Shown here piece by piece: positions 1 to 5,365 of a stretch of 5,751 bases of DNA (position 1 is the first letter of the stretch; every line of letters begins with the position of its first letter). The notes beneath the pieces are model-generated. The model worked only from the letters and a program-made list of their open reading frames with translations, made no database searches and was not told where the DNA came from. The stretch covers positions 1-5,751 of the forward strand of contig CALHHQ010000337.1 in the NCBI GenBank assembly GCA_938030645.1, given 5' to 3'. Made by a program: the position numbers and the translations under genes. The stretch comes from an uncultured Rhizobiaceae group bacterium. GTDB lineage: Bacteria; Pseudomonadota; Alphaproteobacteria; Rhizobiales; Rhizobiaceae.

Positions 1-225
1 AGACTTGATGACATCACTGTCTGATTTCGCAACTCCATCCGGCTGGACCTGCTCGGTTACGGAACCAGTGATTAAATCATCTGCACTTGCCACATCTGGA
101 ATAGAATTTCCGTTGACAGCACAACCTGTTGATAACAAGGAAAGAGCAAGAATTGCAGTTGCGAGCCAATAGGCTGTCGGTCGATCTCTGCGGCCAAACA
201 CCTCAATGTTCTCATTGGTTGTCAA
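1..225 (-). CDS. Putative lipoprotein, N-terminal fragment (cut by window edge)
   Basis: Translating the minus strand from a TTG at 225-223 gives 75 codons open to the window edge. The product has a charged N-terminus (GRRDR, residues 11-15), a hydrophobic segment (about 19-32) and then STGC with Cys35. That is an acceptable though not ideal lipobox, because Ser rather than Leu sits at -3 and Leu at -4. After the Cys the chain is polar and acidic and includes an LITGSV stretch (51-56). I infer a lipoprotein exported by Sec and lipidated at Cys35. The reading frame has no ATG before the hydrophobic segment. TTG is chosen because AGGGG (240-236) lies 10 nt upstream; a GTG at 201-199 is the alternative. 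In related bacteria a surface-antigen lipoprotein (RT0821/Lpp0805 type) may lie beside pdxH, but the diagnostic C-terminal domain is outside the window, so the family is only a guess. The gene is divergent from pdxH. Confidence 0.6.
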   Translation of the reverse strand, partial: MTTNENIEVFGRRDRPTAYWLATAILALSLLSTGCAVNGNSIPDVASADDLITGSVTEQVQPDGVAKSDSDVIKS

Positions 226-324
226 TTCGTACAGTCCCCTAGGCGCAAAGGCCGAAACGCGAGATACAGCTGTCCCTTCGTTAGAATTGCCACAACGCTG
301 TTAAGAACCGGTAAAGGAAATGCA
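226..324. promoter_or_regulatory. Divergent intergenic region between lipoprotein gene and pdxH
   Basis: These 99 bp separate two divergently read genes, so promoters for both should lie here, although I cannot pick out a convincing -35/-10 pair on either strand. An 8-bp palindrome, ACAGCTGT, sits at 266-273. The pdxH ribosome binding site AAGGA (314-318) is 6 nt before its ATG. The lipoprotein site AGGGG reads on the minus strand at 240-236. The regulatory role is inferred from gene orientation alone. Confidence 0.45.
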
Positions 325-915
325 ATGTCATTCATGGAACGCACGGAGCCCCATGCCCTTTTTGAAGAGTGGTTGGCGGAAGCTCAAGAGAGCGAAATCA
401 ACGATCCGAACGCCATGGCTTTGGCAACAGTTGACGCAGGCGGAATGCCAGATGTCAGAACGGTTTTATTGAAGGGCCACGATGAACGAGGGTTCGTGTT
501 TTACACCAATTTTGAAGGGGCAAAGGGGCAACAAGTGCTCGCGACTAAAAAAGCGGCTCTTTGCTTCCATTGGAAGACGAAACGTCGGCAGGTTCGTGCT
601 CGTGGCAATATTGAATTGGTGTCTGACGAAGAGGCGGATGCCTATTACAATTCTCGCCATCCCCAAAGTCGTTTGGGCGCATGGGCCTCAGACCAGTCAC
701 GGCCTTTGAAAGATCGTCAAACGCTGGTGGATAAGCTTGCTCAATTTGAGGCAAAATATGGAACGGAAGACATTCCGCGCCCACCTCATTGGTCTGGTTT
801 CAGAATTTTGCCGGACACGATTGAGTTCTGGCAAGACGGCGAATTCCGATTGCATGATCGTGTGGTGTTTACACCAGCAGGTAATGGCTGGACGACACAA
901 CGCCTCTACCCATAA
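325..915 (+). CDS. pdxH: Pyridoxine/pyridoxamine 5'-phosphate oxidase
   Basis: PdxH is a cytosolic FMN enzyme that oxidises pyridoxine or pyridoxamine 5'-phosphate to pyridoxal 5'-phosphate, the last step of de novo synthesis and of salvage. The 196-residue product is a full-length member with the family landmarks in order: RTVLLK (45-50), GFVFYTN (56-62), the substrate residues Tyr107, Arg111 and Ser115, SRLGAWASDQS (115-125), RPPHWSGFRI (152-161), IEFWQDGEFRLHDR (166-179) and a C-terminal RLYP. By alignment to E. coli PdxH, Arg45, Lys50, Tyr60-Thr61, Lys67, Gln124-Ser125, Trp169 and Arg179 would bind FMN, and Arg175 and His177 the substrate. The position matching E. coli Arg88, an FMN contact, is Ala66; this site also varies in other alphaproteobacteria. 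The start at 325 is favoured by AAGGA 6 nt upstream; an in-frame ATG at 334 is a weaker alternative. The gene stops 15 bp before the convergent ArsC-like gene. Confidence 0.97.
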   Translation: MSFMERTEPHALFEEWLAEAQESEINDPNAMALATVDAGGMPDVRTVLLKGHDERGFVFYTNFEGAKGQQVLATKKAALCFHWKTKRRQVRARGNIELVSDEEADAYYNSRHPQSRLGAWASDQSRPLKDRQTLVDKLAQFEAKYGTEDIPRPPHWSGFRILPDTIEFWQDGEFRLHDRVVFTPAGNGWTTQRLYP

Positions 916-930
916 GCATTTAAAAGTGAA

Positions 931-1287
931 CTAGAGCAGGGCCTGTACTTGGTCCCGCGCTTTTGCATCAAACCCGCAAACCATTTTATCACCTGAAACA
1001 AACACAGGCCGTTTCATCAATGTAGGGTTTGCAAGGATAAGATCGACAGCTTTTGCGTCGTCGATATTGTCTTTGTCAGCATCATCAAGACCGCGCCATG
1101 TGGTGCTGCGACGGTTCAGGGCAAGTTCCCAACCCAAGGTTTCGACAATCGGCTGAATGAAGGATTTATCGACCCCATCGGCGCGAATATCATGGACTGT
1201 GTGTGGCACGTTTCCCGATTCAAGCCACTTAAGCGCTTTCTTGCAGGTGTCGCAATTTTTCAGTGAATAGACGGTGAGATTGTTCAT
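931..1287 (-). CDS. ArsC/Spx/YffB-family thioredoxin-fold protein
   Basis: The 118-residue protein is a full-length member of the ArsC family in its Spx/MgsR/YffB branch, small cytosolic proteins with a thioredoxin-like fold. Near the N-terminus it reads TVYSLKNCDTCKKALKWL, with Cys12 and Cys15 forming a CXXC pair. Downstream are LGWELALNRRSTTWRGL (51-67), a typical YffB-like block, and MKRPVFV (91-97) with the conserved Arg93-Pro94. Classical arsenate reductases use CX5R-type chemistry. The CXXC resembles the redox switch of Spx, whereas E. coli YffB has only the first Cys. No arsenic-resistance genes are nearby, so an arsenate reductase label is not supported. The actual substrate or partner is unknown. 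The ATG lies 6 bp after the stop of the aldolase-like gene and has no clear ribosome binding site of its own, which suggests translational coupling. It is the last gene of the minus-strand cluster. Confidence 0.9.
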   Translation of the reverse strand: MNNLTVYSLKNCDTCKKALKWLESGNVPHTVHDIRADGVDKSFIQPIVETLGWELALNRRSTTWRGLDDADKDNIDDAKAVDLILANPTLMKRPVFVSGDKMVCGFDAKARDQVQALL

Positions 1288-1293
1288 CTAATT

Positions 1294-2025
1294 TCAAACC
1301 AACCTTTTCAGCGCATCAAAATGTTTCCCAGCATACAATTCAAAATCTGCACGAAACTGTTGGGCGGTCAGTTCTACTGTTTCTTCGGGAATAATTTTCA
1401 ATTCCTGACCCGTCGATTGAGCCAAAACCTGTTGCTTGGCTGCACGCTCAAGATAGTAAAGATCGTCAAATGCTTGAGCGACTGACGGACCAGAGCAAAC
1501 AACCCCGTGATTGGCCAAAAAGAAACAATCCACATGGGCATTGTCTTTGGCTTCCTGCGCAATGCGTTGGCCTTCCTCTTCTGTGACAGCAATGCCGCCA
1601 AACTTATCCTCATAAGCAATTCGCCCATGGAAACGACAAGCCGTTTGGTGCGCCATTAACAAACGACCACCTTCCAACATAGAAATCGATGTTGCGTAAG
1701 GCATATGCACATGAAGAATTGCCTTGTGGCGCGGGTTGGCTCGGTGGCTGGAAATGTGGATGTTGCGCGCAGAAGCTTCCACCTCGCCTTCACCCTCAAG
1801 CACTTTGCCGTTGCCATCGATCAGCAACAAACGTTCTGGTGTCATTTCCGTCCAATGCCAGCCATAGGCGTTAATCAGATAAAGCTCATCTGGTCCTTCG
1901 CACTGAACTGAGAAGTGATTGCAGATGCCTTCATGCAAATTGAAATAAGCGGCAAGACGAATGGCAGCGGCAAGATCCTCCCGATCTTGCTGAATGGATT
2001 TCAAATGTCCAGATTTGTCGAGCAT
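1294..2025 (-). CDS. Class II aldolase/adducin-family protein
   Basis: This 243-residue protein is a single class II aldolase/adducin domain, probably cytosolic. The predicted metal ligands are present: His105 and His107 in ILHVHMPYAT, and His173 in LANHGVV. Other typical stretches are HEGICNHFSV (31-40), LLLIDGNGKVLEGEGE (66-81), HRANP (94-98) and AFDDLYYLERAAKQQVL (185-201). In L-fuculose-phosphate aldolase the catalytic Glu sits four residues before a conserved His (E-x-x-x-H). Here His90 aligns with that His and the Glu position is Ala86, as in adducin-like members, so aldolase activity should not be assumed. The substrate is unknown. The ATG at 2025-2023 has GGGA at 2036-2033, 7 nt upstream. 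The gene lies 78 bp after tldD and 6 bp before the ArsC-like gene, and is probably part of the same transcript. Confidence 0.93.
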   Translation of the reverse strand: MLDKSGHLKSIQQDREDLAAAIRLAAYFNLHEGICNHFSVQCEGPDELYLINAYGWHWTEMTPERLLLIDGNGKVLEGEGEVEASARNIHISSHRANPRHKAILHVHMPYATSISMLEGGRLLMAHQTACRFHGRIAYEDKFGGIAVTEEEGQRIAQEAKDNAHVDCFFLANHGVVCSGPSVAQAFDDLYYLERAAKQQVLAQSTGQELKIIPEETVELTAQQFRADFELYAGKHFDALKRLV

Positions 2026-2063
2026 GGTTCCATCCCAAAACGGAGCGAATGTGATGACACGCT

Positions 2064-2093
2064 ACCGCCAAAAGAAAAATGCAACAAGGCGGT
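2064..2093. repeat. Short inverted repeat in tldD-aldolase gap
   Basis: ACCGCC (2064-2069) and GGCGGT (2088-2093) are perfect inverted copies separated by 18 nt. They lie in the 78-bp spacer between the tldD stop and the start of the aldolase-like gene. The stem is only 6 bp with a long A/T-rich loop. On the transcribed (minus) strand it is not followed by a T run, so it is not a recognisable intrinsic terminator. It could be a weak RNA structure or a chance match. Confidence 0.25.
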
Positions 2094-2103
2094 TTTGATA
2101 GGT

Positions 2104-3519
2104 TTAGCTTTGAGTGCCACCAATTGTAATTGCGTCAATACGGGTGGTCGGTTGACCCACTCCGACGGGAACGCCTTGGCCTTGCTTTCCACACATGCCA
2201 ATGCCTGTGTCGAGTTCCATATCATTGCCGACCATTCGAACGCGGTGCATGTCGGCGGGGCCATTGCCAATCATCATTGCGCTTTTGACGGGCGCGCCAA
2301 TCTTGCCGTTTTCAATGCGGTAAGCTTCTGTGCAGCCAAACACATATTTCCCGGATGTAATGTCCACCTGACCTCCGCCGAACGACACAGCGTAAATTCC
2401 GTCTTTCACAGATTCGATAATTTCGCTCGGTTCGTGGTCGCCACCTAGCATATATGTGTTCGTCATGCGCGGCATCGGAATGTGAGCATAGGATTCACGC
2501 CGCCCGTTGCCTGTGCCGTCAACACCCATTAAGCGGGCATTCTGGCGGTCTTGCATGTAGCCAACAAGCTTCCCGTCTTCGATCAGAGTTGTGCATTGGG
2601 TTGGGGTGCCTTCATCATCAATGGTCAAAGATCCCCGACGTTCGGCGATTGTCCCGTCGTCAACCACCGTGACGCCTTTGGCAGCCACTTGCTCGCCCAT
2701 CAAACCAGCAAAAGCCGATGTGCCCTTGCGGTTGAAATCTCCTTCAAGTCCATGACCAACGGCTTCGTGCAGCATGACACCTGGCCAGCCCGCGCCGAGA
2801 ACCACATCAAAGGTTCCCGCAGGGCTTGGAATGGCTTCAAGATTGACCTTGGCTTGTCGCAAAGCTTCATCGACGGCATGTTTCCATGAGGCTTCGGTGA
2901 TGATGCGTTCGAAACTGTGACGTCCGCCAAGTCCATGAGACCCGGTTTCCTGTCGGTCGCCTTTACCAGCCACAATAGACACGCTCATACGAACGAGTGG
3001 GCGAATGTCTTTCACCAAATGTCCATCAGCACGGAGAATTTCCACAAGTTGATGTGAGCCTGTCAGTGAAACAGAAACCTGCCGAACAGCGGGGTCAAGT
3101 TCACGCGCATAGGTGTCAATTTCTTCTAGCAAGCGCGCTTTTTGTTCAAAGGTGGGCCCGGACAACGGGTTTTCAGGCGCATAAAGAGATGTGTTGGTGC
3201 CACGGGGGGCTTCGCTATAGGTTCCGCCATGGCCGCTGGAAACTGCGGTTACTGCTTCAATGGCCCGCTGCAGCGCGGCTTGCGTCAATTCTCCAGAGTG
3301 AGCATAACCCGCCACTTCACCGACAACGCTGCGCAGTCCAAAACCTTGGCGCGTGTCGAAGCTCCCGCTTTTCAGTTTGCCGTTGTCGAAGACGAGGCTT
3401 TCAGAAGACGTGCTTTCAATGAAAAGCTCGCCATCATCGGCATTGCGAAGGCAGTTTCCCAAAAGAGAAACCAATTTGTCTTCATCACAGTCAAAGCGAT
3501 CGATCAAAGAGAGTGTCAT
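2104..3519 (-). CDS. tldD: Metalloprotease TldD
   Basis: TldD is the catalytic subunit of the cytosolic TldD/TldE (PmbA) metalloprotease. In E. coli that complex trims modified peptides such as microcin B17 precursor and degrades unfolded peptides including CcdA. The 471-residue product is full length. The HEAVGH stretch (251-256) supplies the HExxxH metal motif with Glu252 as catalytic base, followed by GLEGDFNRKG (257-266). Downstream landmarks are RRGSLTIDDEGTP (294-306), GYMQDRQNARLMG (320-332), RRESYAHIPMPRMTN (340-354) and GMCGKQGQGVPVGVGQP (441-457). Cys443 in that last block is the expected third zinc ligand. TldE lacks HExxxH, so this is TldD and not PmbA. tldE is not in the window; such genes are often located elsewhere in alphaproteobacteria. 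The ATG at 3519-3517 has only a weak upstream AAG-type site. The gene starts 32 bp after the IalB-like gene stops, which suggests co-transcription. Confidence 0.97.
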   Translation of the reverse strand: MTLSLIDRFDCDEDKLVSLLGNCLRNADDGELFIESTSSESLVFDNGKLKSGSFDTRQGFGLRSVVGEVAGYAHSGELTQAALQRAIEAVTAVSSGHGGTYSEAPRGTNTSLYAPENPLSGPTFEQKARLLEEIDTYARELDPAVRQVSVSLTGSHQLVEILRADGHLVKDIRPLVRMSVSIVAGKGDRQETGSHGLGGRHSFERIITEASWKHAVDEALRQAKVNLEAIPSPAGTFDVVLGAGWPGVMLHEAVGHGLEGDFNRKGTSAFAGLMGEQVAAKGVTVVDDGTIAERRGSLTIDDEGTPTQCTTLIEDGKLVGYMQDRQNARLMGVDGTGNGRRESYAHIPMPRMTNTYMLGGDHEPSEIIESVKDGIYAVSFGGGQVDITSGKYVFGCTEAYRIENGKIGAPVKSAMMIGNGPADMHRVRMVGNDMELDTGIGMCGKQGQGVPVGVGQPTTRIDAITIGGTQS

Positions 3520-3551
3520 GTTTCACTTGGCTTTCTGTTTCGAACGATCAT

Positions 3552-4067
3552 CTACGGGAGTTTGGCATAGCCATCCTTGAAGCCCGATAAATCAACTGGA
3601 ATGCCAATACCTTCTTCCGGCGAAGCAAAAATAATAAACGTGGCGCTGGTGCCGCTTTGCATTGTGGTCAGCAATTCGTCTTTCAAAATAACTTCCGCAT
3701 AACAACCATCCGCCATGCAGCGCACGAAATAGGCGCGACCCAGGTCTTTTCCGTCGATGTTCAAGCCCAGACCGTTTGGAAGAATAACTCCCAAAGGTGC
3801 CAAAACGCGCAAAATGCGTGCTTTGCTGTCTGCCGTCTTTAAAACAACAACCGACAGACCAACTTCGGGTCTGTCATCGGCGACAACGTTTTGCATCAAG
3901 GCACACTGTTTTGACGATGAACCGGGAGGCACATCGCAAATGATATTCCATGCACCAAACTTCTTGTTGTTGTCTGTGGTTTGCGCGAAGGCCGAAAAGC
4001 AGAACGCAAAAGCTGAAAACACTACAGCAGCAAATGAAATTGAACGCATAGACGGAAACCGAATCAT
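3552..4067 (-). CDS. Invasion-associated locus B (IalB) family secreted protein
   Basis: From the ATG at 4067-4065 the product is 171 residues with a Sec signal peptide: a short basic start (MIRFPSMRS), a hydrophobic core rich in Ala and Phe (about residues 10-25) and an AFA-QT cleavage site near residue 28. The mature part carries the family pattern: KKFGAWNIICD, a Cys near KQCALMQ, LPNGLGLNIDGKDLGRAYFVRC, GCYAEVILKDELL and a C-terminal PEEGIGIPVDLSGFKDGY. Several Cys residues suit disulphides in the periplasm. The family takes its name from Bartonella IalB, linked to erythrocyte invasion, but is widespread in free-living alphaproteobacteria, so the name does not imply virulence. The exact role is unknown. 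The start was chosen because GGGAT (4079-4075) lies 7 nt upstream. Earlier in-frame starts (TTG 4112, ATG 4094) would add a tail before the signal peptide. The ATG at 4049 is also possible but lacks a ribosome site. It is probably the first gene of the minus-strand cluster. Confidence 0.93.
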   Translation of the reverse strand: MIRFPSMRSISFAAVVFSAFAFCFSAFAQTTDNNKKFGAWNIICDVPPGSSSKQCALMQNVVADDRPEVGLSVVVLKTADSKARILRVLAPLGVILPNGLGLNIDGKDLGRAYFVRCMADGCYAEVILKDELLTTMQSGTSATFIIFASPEEGIGIPVDLSGFKDGYAKLP

Positions 4068-4202
4068 TAAATTTATCCCAGTTAATTCTTGCATCAGCCC
4101 AAACAGAAACAAAAGAGTTCAAGGTTCAGCTTTTCGCGATTGTAAGACTTTGAACTGTTTCTCAGAGCAAAAAGACCATTGTTGGGCAGAAGAGAGCGAA
4201 AC

Positions 4203-4212
4203 AAGAGCTCTT
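4203..4212. repeat. Perfect 10-bp palindrome AAGAGCTCTT
   Basis: AAGAGCTCTT reads identically on both strands and sits near the middle of the ialB-coxB divergent spacer, about 190 bp before the coxB ATG and 136 bp before the ialB-like ATG. A dyad in this place could be a regulator site, but a single 10-bp palindrome may also be chance. No known binding consensus is recognised. Confidence 0.25.
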
Positions 4213-4320
4213 CAATCGCAGGCGCAAAGATTTCTTCTGCTGCATCCACCTTCTTGAGAAACACTCGTGGAATGTAAAAAATGCCGCATGAATTATCCTT
4301 TTGTATCCTTGCAGCGAAGG

Positions 4321-4331
4321 CCACATTGTGG
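4321..4331. repeat. 11-bp dyad CCACATTGTGG
   Basis: CCACA and TGTGG are perfect inverted copies around one central base. The dyad is too compact for an RNA hairpin but has the form of a small protein-binding site. It lies 71 bp before the coxB ATG, between a weak -35-like TTGCAG (4309-4314) and TCTAAG (4333-4338), where an operator would be effective. The promoter elements are poor matches, so this is speculative. Confidence 0.25.
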
Positions 4332-4340
4332 TTCTAAGAG

Positions 4341-4372
4341 CCGCAAAGAGCAGGCTATGAGTCCGCCTGCGG
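4341..4372 (+). other. Potential hairpin(s) in coxB leader
   Basis: GCAGGC (4350-4355) can pair with GCCTGC (4365-4370) across a 9-nt loop. An alternative outer pairing, CCGCA (4341-4345) with TGCGG (4368-4372), overlaps the first stem at 4368-4370, so the two full stems exclude each other. The structure ends 17 nt before the coxB ribosome binding site. No T run follows directly, so it is not an intrinsic terminator. A role in mRNA stability or translation is possible but unproven. Confidence 0.3.
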
Positions 4373-4389
4373 TATTATTGAGATTTTTT

Positions 4390-4395
4390 GGAGAG
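4390..4395 (+). promoter_or_regulatory. Ribosome binding site deciding the coxB start
   Basis: GGAGAG lies 6 nt before the ATG at 4402 and is the strongest Shine-Dalgarno-like sequence in the coxB leader. It fixes the start immediately ahead of a good signal peptide, in preference to the in-frame ATGs at 4267, 4288 and 4357. Confidence 0.8.
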
Positions 4396-4401
4396 TTTTG
4401 G

Positions 4402-5322
4402 ATGTTTAATCCGGTCAAAAAACTGGCATGCGCAACGGTCGCAGGTTCAGGCGTTTTGATGGTTAGTGCAGCTCAGGCGATTGCGGCACAACCAACACCT
4501 TGGCAGAAATGGCACCAGCCTGCTGCCTCACCTGGCATGGAAGCAATCGAGGCCTTCGATATTTGGACCCTGTGGTTCATCGTCCCGATTACGCTGTTTG
4601 TTATGGCACTGCTGGCATATGTGATGATCCGCTTCCGTGCGAGTGCTAACCCTGTGCCATCAAAAGTGACACACAACACCACAATCGAAGTTGTTTGGAC
4701 GCTTGCACCAGTAGCGATTTTGATTGCCCTCGCGATTCCTTCATTCCAGCTTTTGACATCTCAGTTCAATCCACCTGAAGAACCAGCTCTAACAATCAAA
4801 GCGACTGGCTATCAGTGGTATTGGGGTTATGAATATCAAGGTGATGCAGAAGTCACTTTTGAATCTCGTCCAATCGGCTCAGAAGTGATTGCAGGCTCGA
4901 AAGAGGCTGCTTTGAAAGAACGTGAAGCTGTTGGCAAAACGGACCTTCAAAAATATCCAAACCTTTTGGCTGTGGATAACGAAGTTGTTGTCCCTGTGGG
5001 TAAAGTGATCCGCGTTTTAGTGACTGCTGGCGATGTAATCCATGATTTCGCACTTCCAGCTTTCGGTTTGAAAATGGATGGCATCCCAGGTCGTTTGAAC
5101 GAAACTTTCTTCCAAGCGACCAAAGAAGGGCTCTACTACGGTCAGTGTTCTGAACTTTGCGGCAAATATCACGCCTACATGCCCATCGCGATCCGCGTTG
5201 TGTCCGAAGACGATTTCGACGTTTGGCAGGATATGGCTGGCGATGATGTTGATGCTGCAAACAAAGCATTGATGGCATCACTCGCTGAAAAGGAAAAAAC
5301 AGTTGAGGTCGCTGGCAACTAA
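4402..5322 (+). CDS. coxB: Cytochrome c oxidase subunit II (CuA subunit)
   Basis: CoxB takes electrons from cytochrome c through its binuclear CuA centre and passes them to subunit I of the aa3-type oxidase in the inner membrane. From the ATG at 4402 the product is 306 residues. It has a cleavable signal peptide (KK at 6-7, hydrophobic to about 28, probable cleavage before Gln30), two membrane helices (about 54-77 and 97-118) and then a periplasmic cupredoxin domain. The CuA ligands are all present: His214, Cys249, Glu251 (backbone), Cys253, His257 and Met260, within YGQCSELCGKYHAYM (246-260). The aromatic YQWYWGYEY stretch (137-145) is the usual electron-entry region. No C-terminal haem c motif (CXXCH) follows, so it is a plain CuA subunit and not the caa3 type. 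A hydrophilic insert (about 156-190) is common in alphaproteobacterial members. coxA follows after 43 bp in the same direction. Confidence 0.98.
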   Translation: MFNPVKKLACATVAGSGVLMVSAAQAIAAQPTPWQKWHQPAASPGMEAIEAFDIWTLWFIVPITLFVMALLAYVMIRFRASANPVPSKVTHNTTIEVVWTLAPVAILIALAIPSFQLLTSQFNPPEEPALTIKATGYQWYWGYEYQGDAEVTFESRPIGSEVIAGSKEAALKEREAVGKTDLQKYPNLLAVDNEVVVPVGKVIRVLVTAGDVIHDFALPAFGLKMDGIPGRLNETFFQATKEGLYYGQCSELCGKYHAYMPIAIRVVSEDDFDVWQDMAGDDVDAANKALMASLAEKEKTVEVAGN

Positions 5323-5365
5323 ACGCCGCACCTTGGGGAATTGGTAAGTTAAGAGAGAAAACGAT

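Larger units (their letters stand above)
4068..4401. promoter_or_regulatory. Divergent intergenic region between ialB-like gene and coxB
   Basis: This is the longest non-coding stretch in the window, 334 bp between two divergently read genes, and should contain the promoters of the minus-strand cluster and of the cox operon. I see no RNA gene and no believable protein. A weak plus-strand promoter candidate is TTGAGA (4254-4259) followed after 17 nt by AAAAAT (4277-4282). Two small dyads and a potential leader hairpin are listed separately. An in-frame extension of coxB begins at an ATG at 4267, but it lacks the character of a signal peptide and was not adopted. Confidence 0.5.

Noticed and set aside
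896..960. Bidirectional terminator between pdxH and the ArsC-like gene
   Set aside because: The 15-bp gap has no stem with a T run. The only dyad, CAGG-G-CCTG at 937-945, is inside the ArsC-like coding sequence and too small.
931..1287. Arsenate reductase (arsC) of an arsenic-resistance operon
   Set aside because: The protein resembles YffB/Spx, and no arsenite transporter or ArsR-type regulator is nearby.
1915..2448. Plus-strand open frame of 177 codons opposite the 3' half of tldD and the start of the aldolase-like gene
   Set aside because: It is antisense to two strongly supported genes, has no recognisable domain and crosses their boundary. Long antisense frames arise by codon bias.
2997..3570. 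Two overlapping plus-strand frames of about 140 codons opposite the 5' part of tldD
   Set aside because: They are antisense to conserved tldD sequence, with no domain and no ribosome binding site that stands out.
4068..4112. Longer ialB-like protein starting at TTG 4112 or ATG 4094
   Set aside because: The extra residues precede a complete signal peptide. The ATG at 4067 has a well-spaced GGGAT.
4094..4324. Minus-strand 76-codon frame in the ialB-coxB spacer
   Set aside because: It is in the largest gap and so was considered seriously, but it overlaps the ialB leader and start region, lacks a family match I recognise and has no clear ribosome site. It is left as non-coding, with low certainty.
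4267..4401. Forty-five-codon N-terminal extension of coxB
   Set aside because: The extension is Cys/Arg/Lys-rich and would bury the signal peptide. GGAGAG directly before 4402 and the MFNPVKK signal start give a better start.
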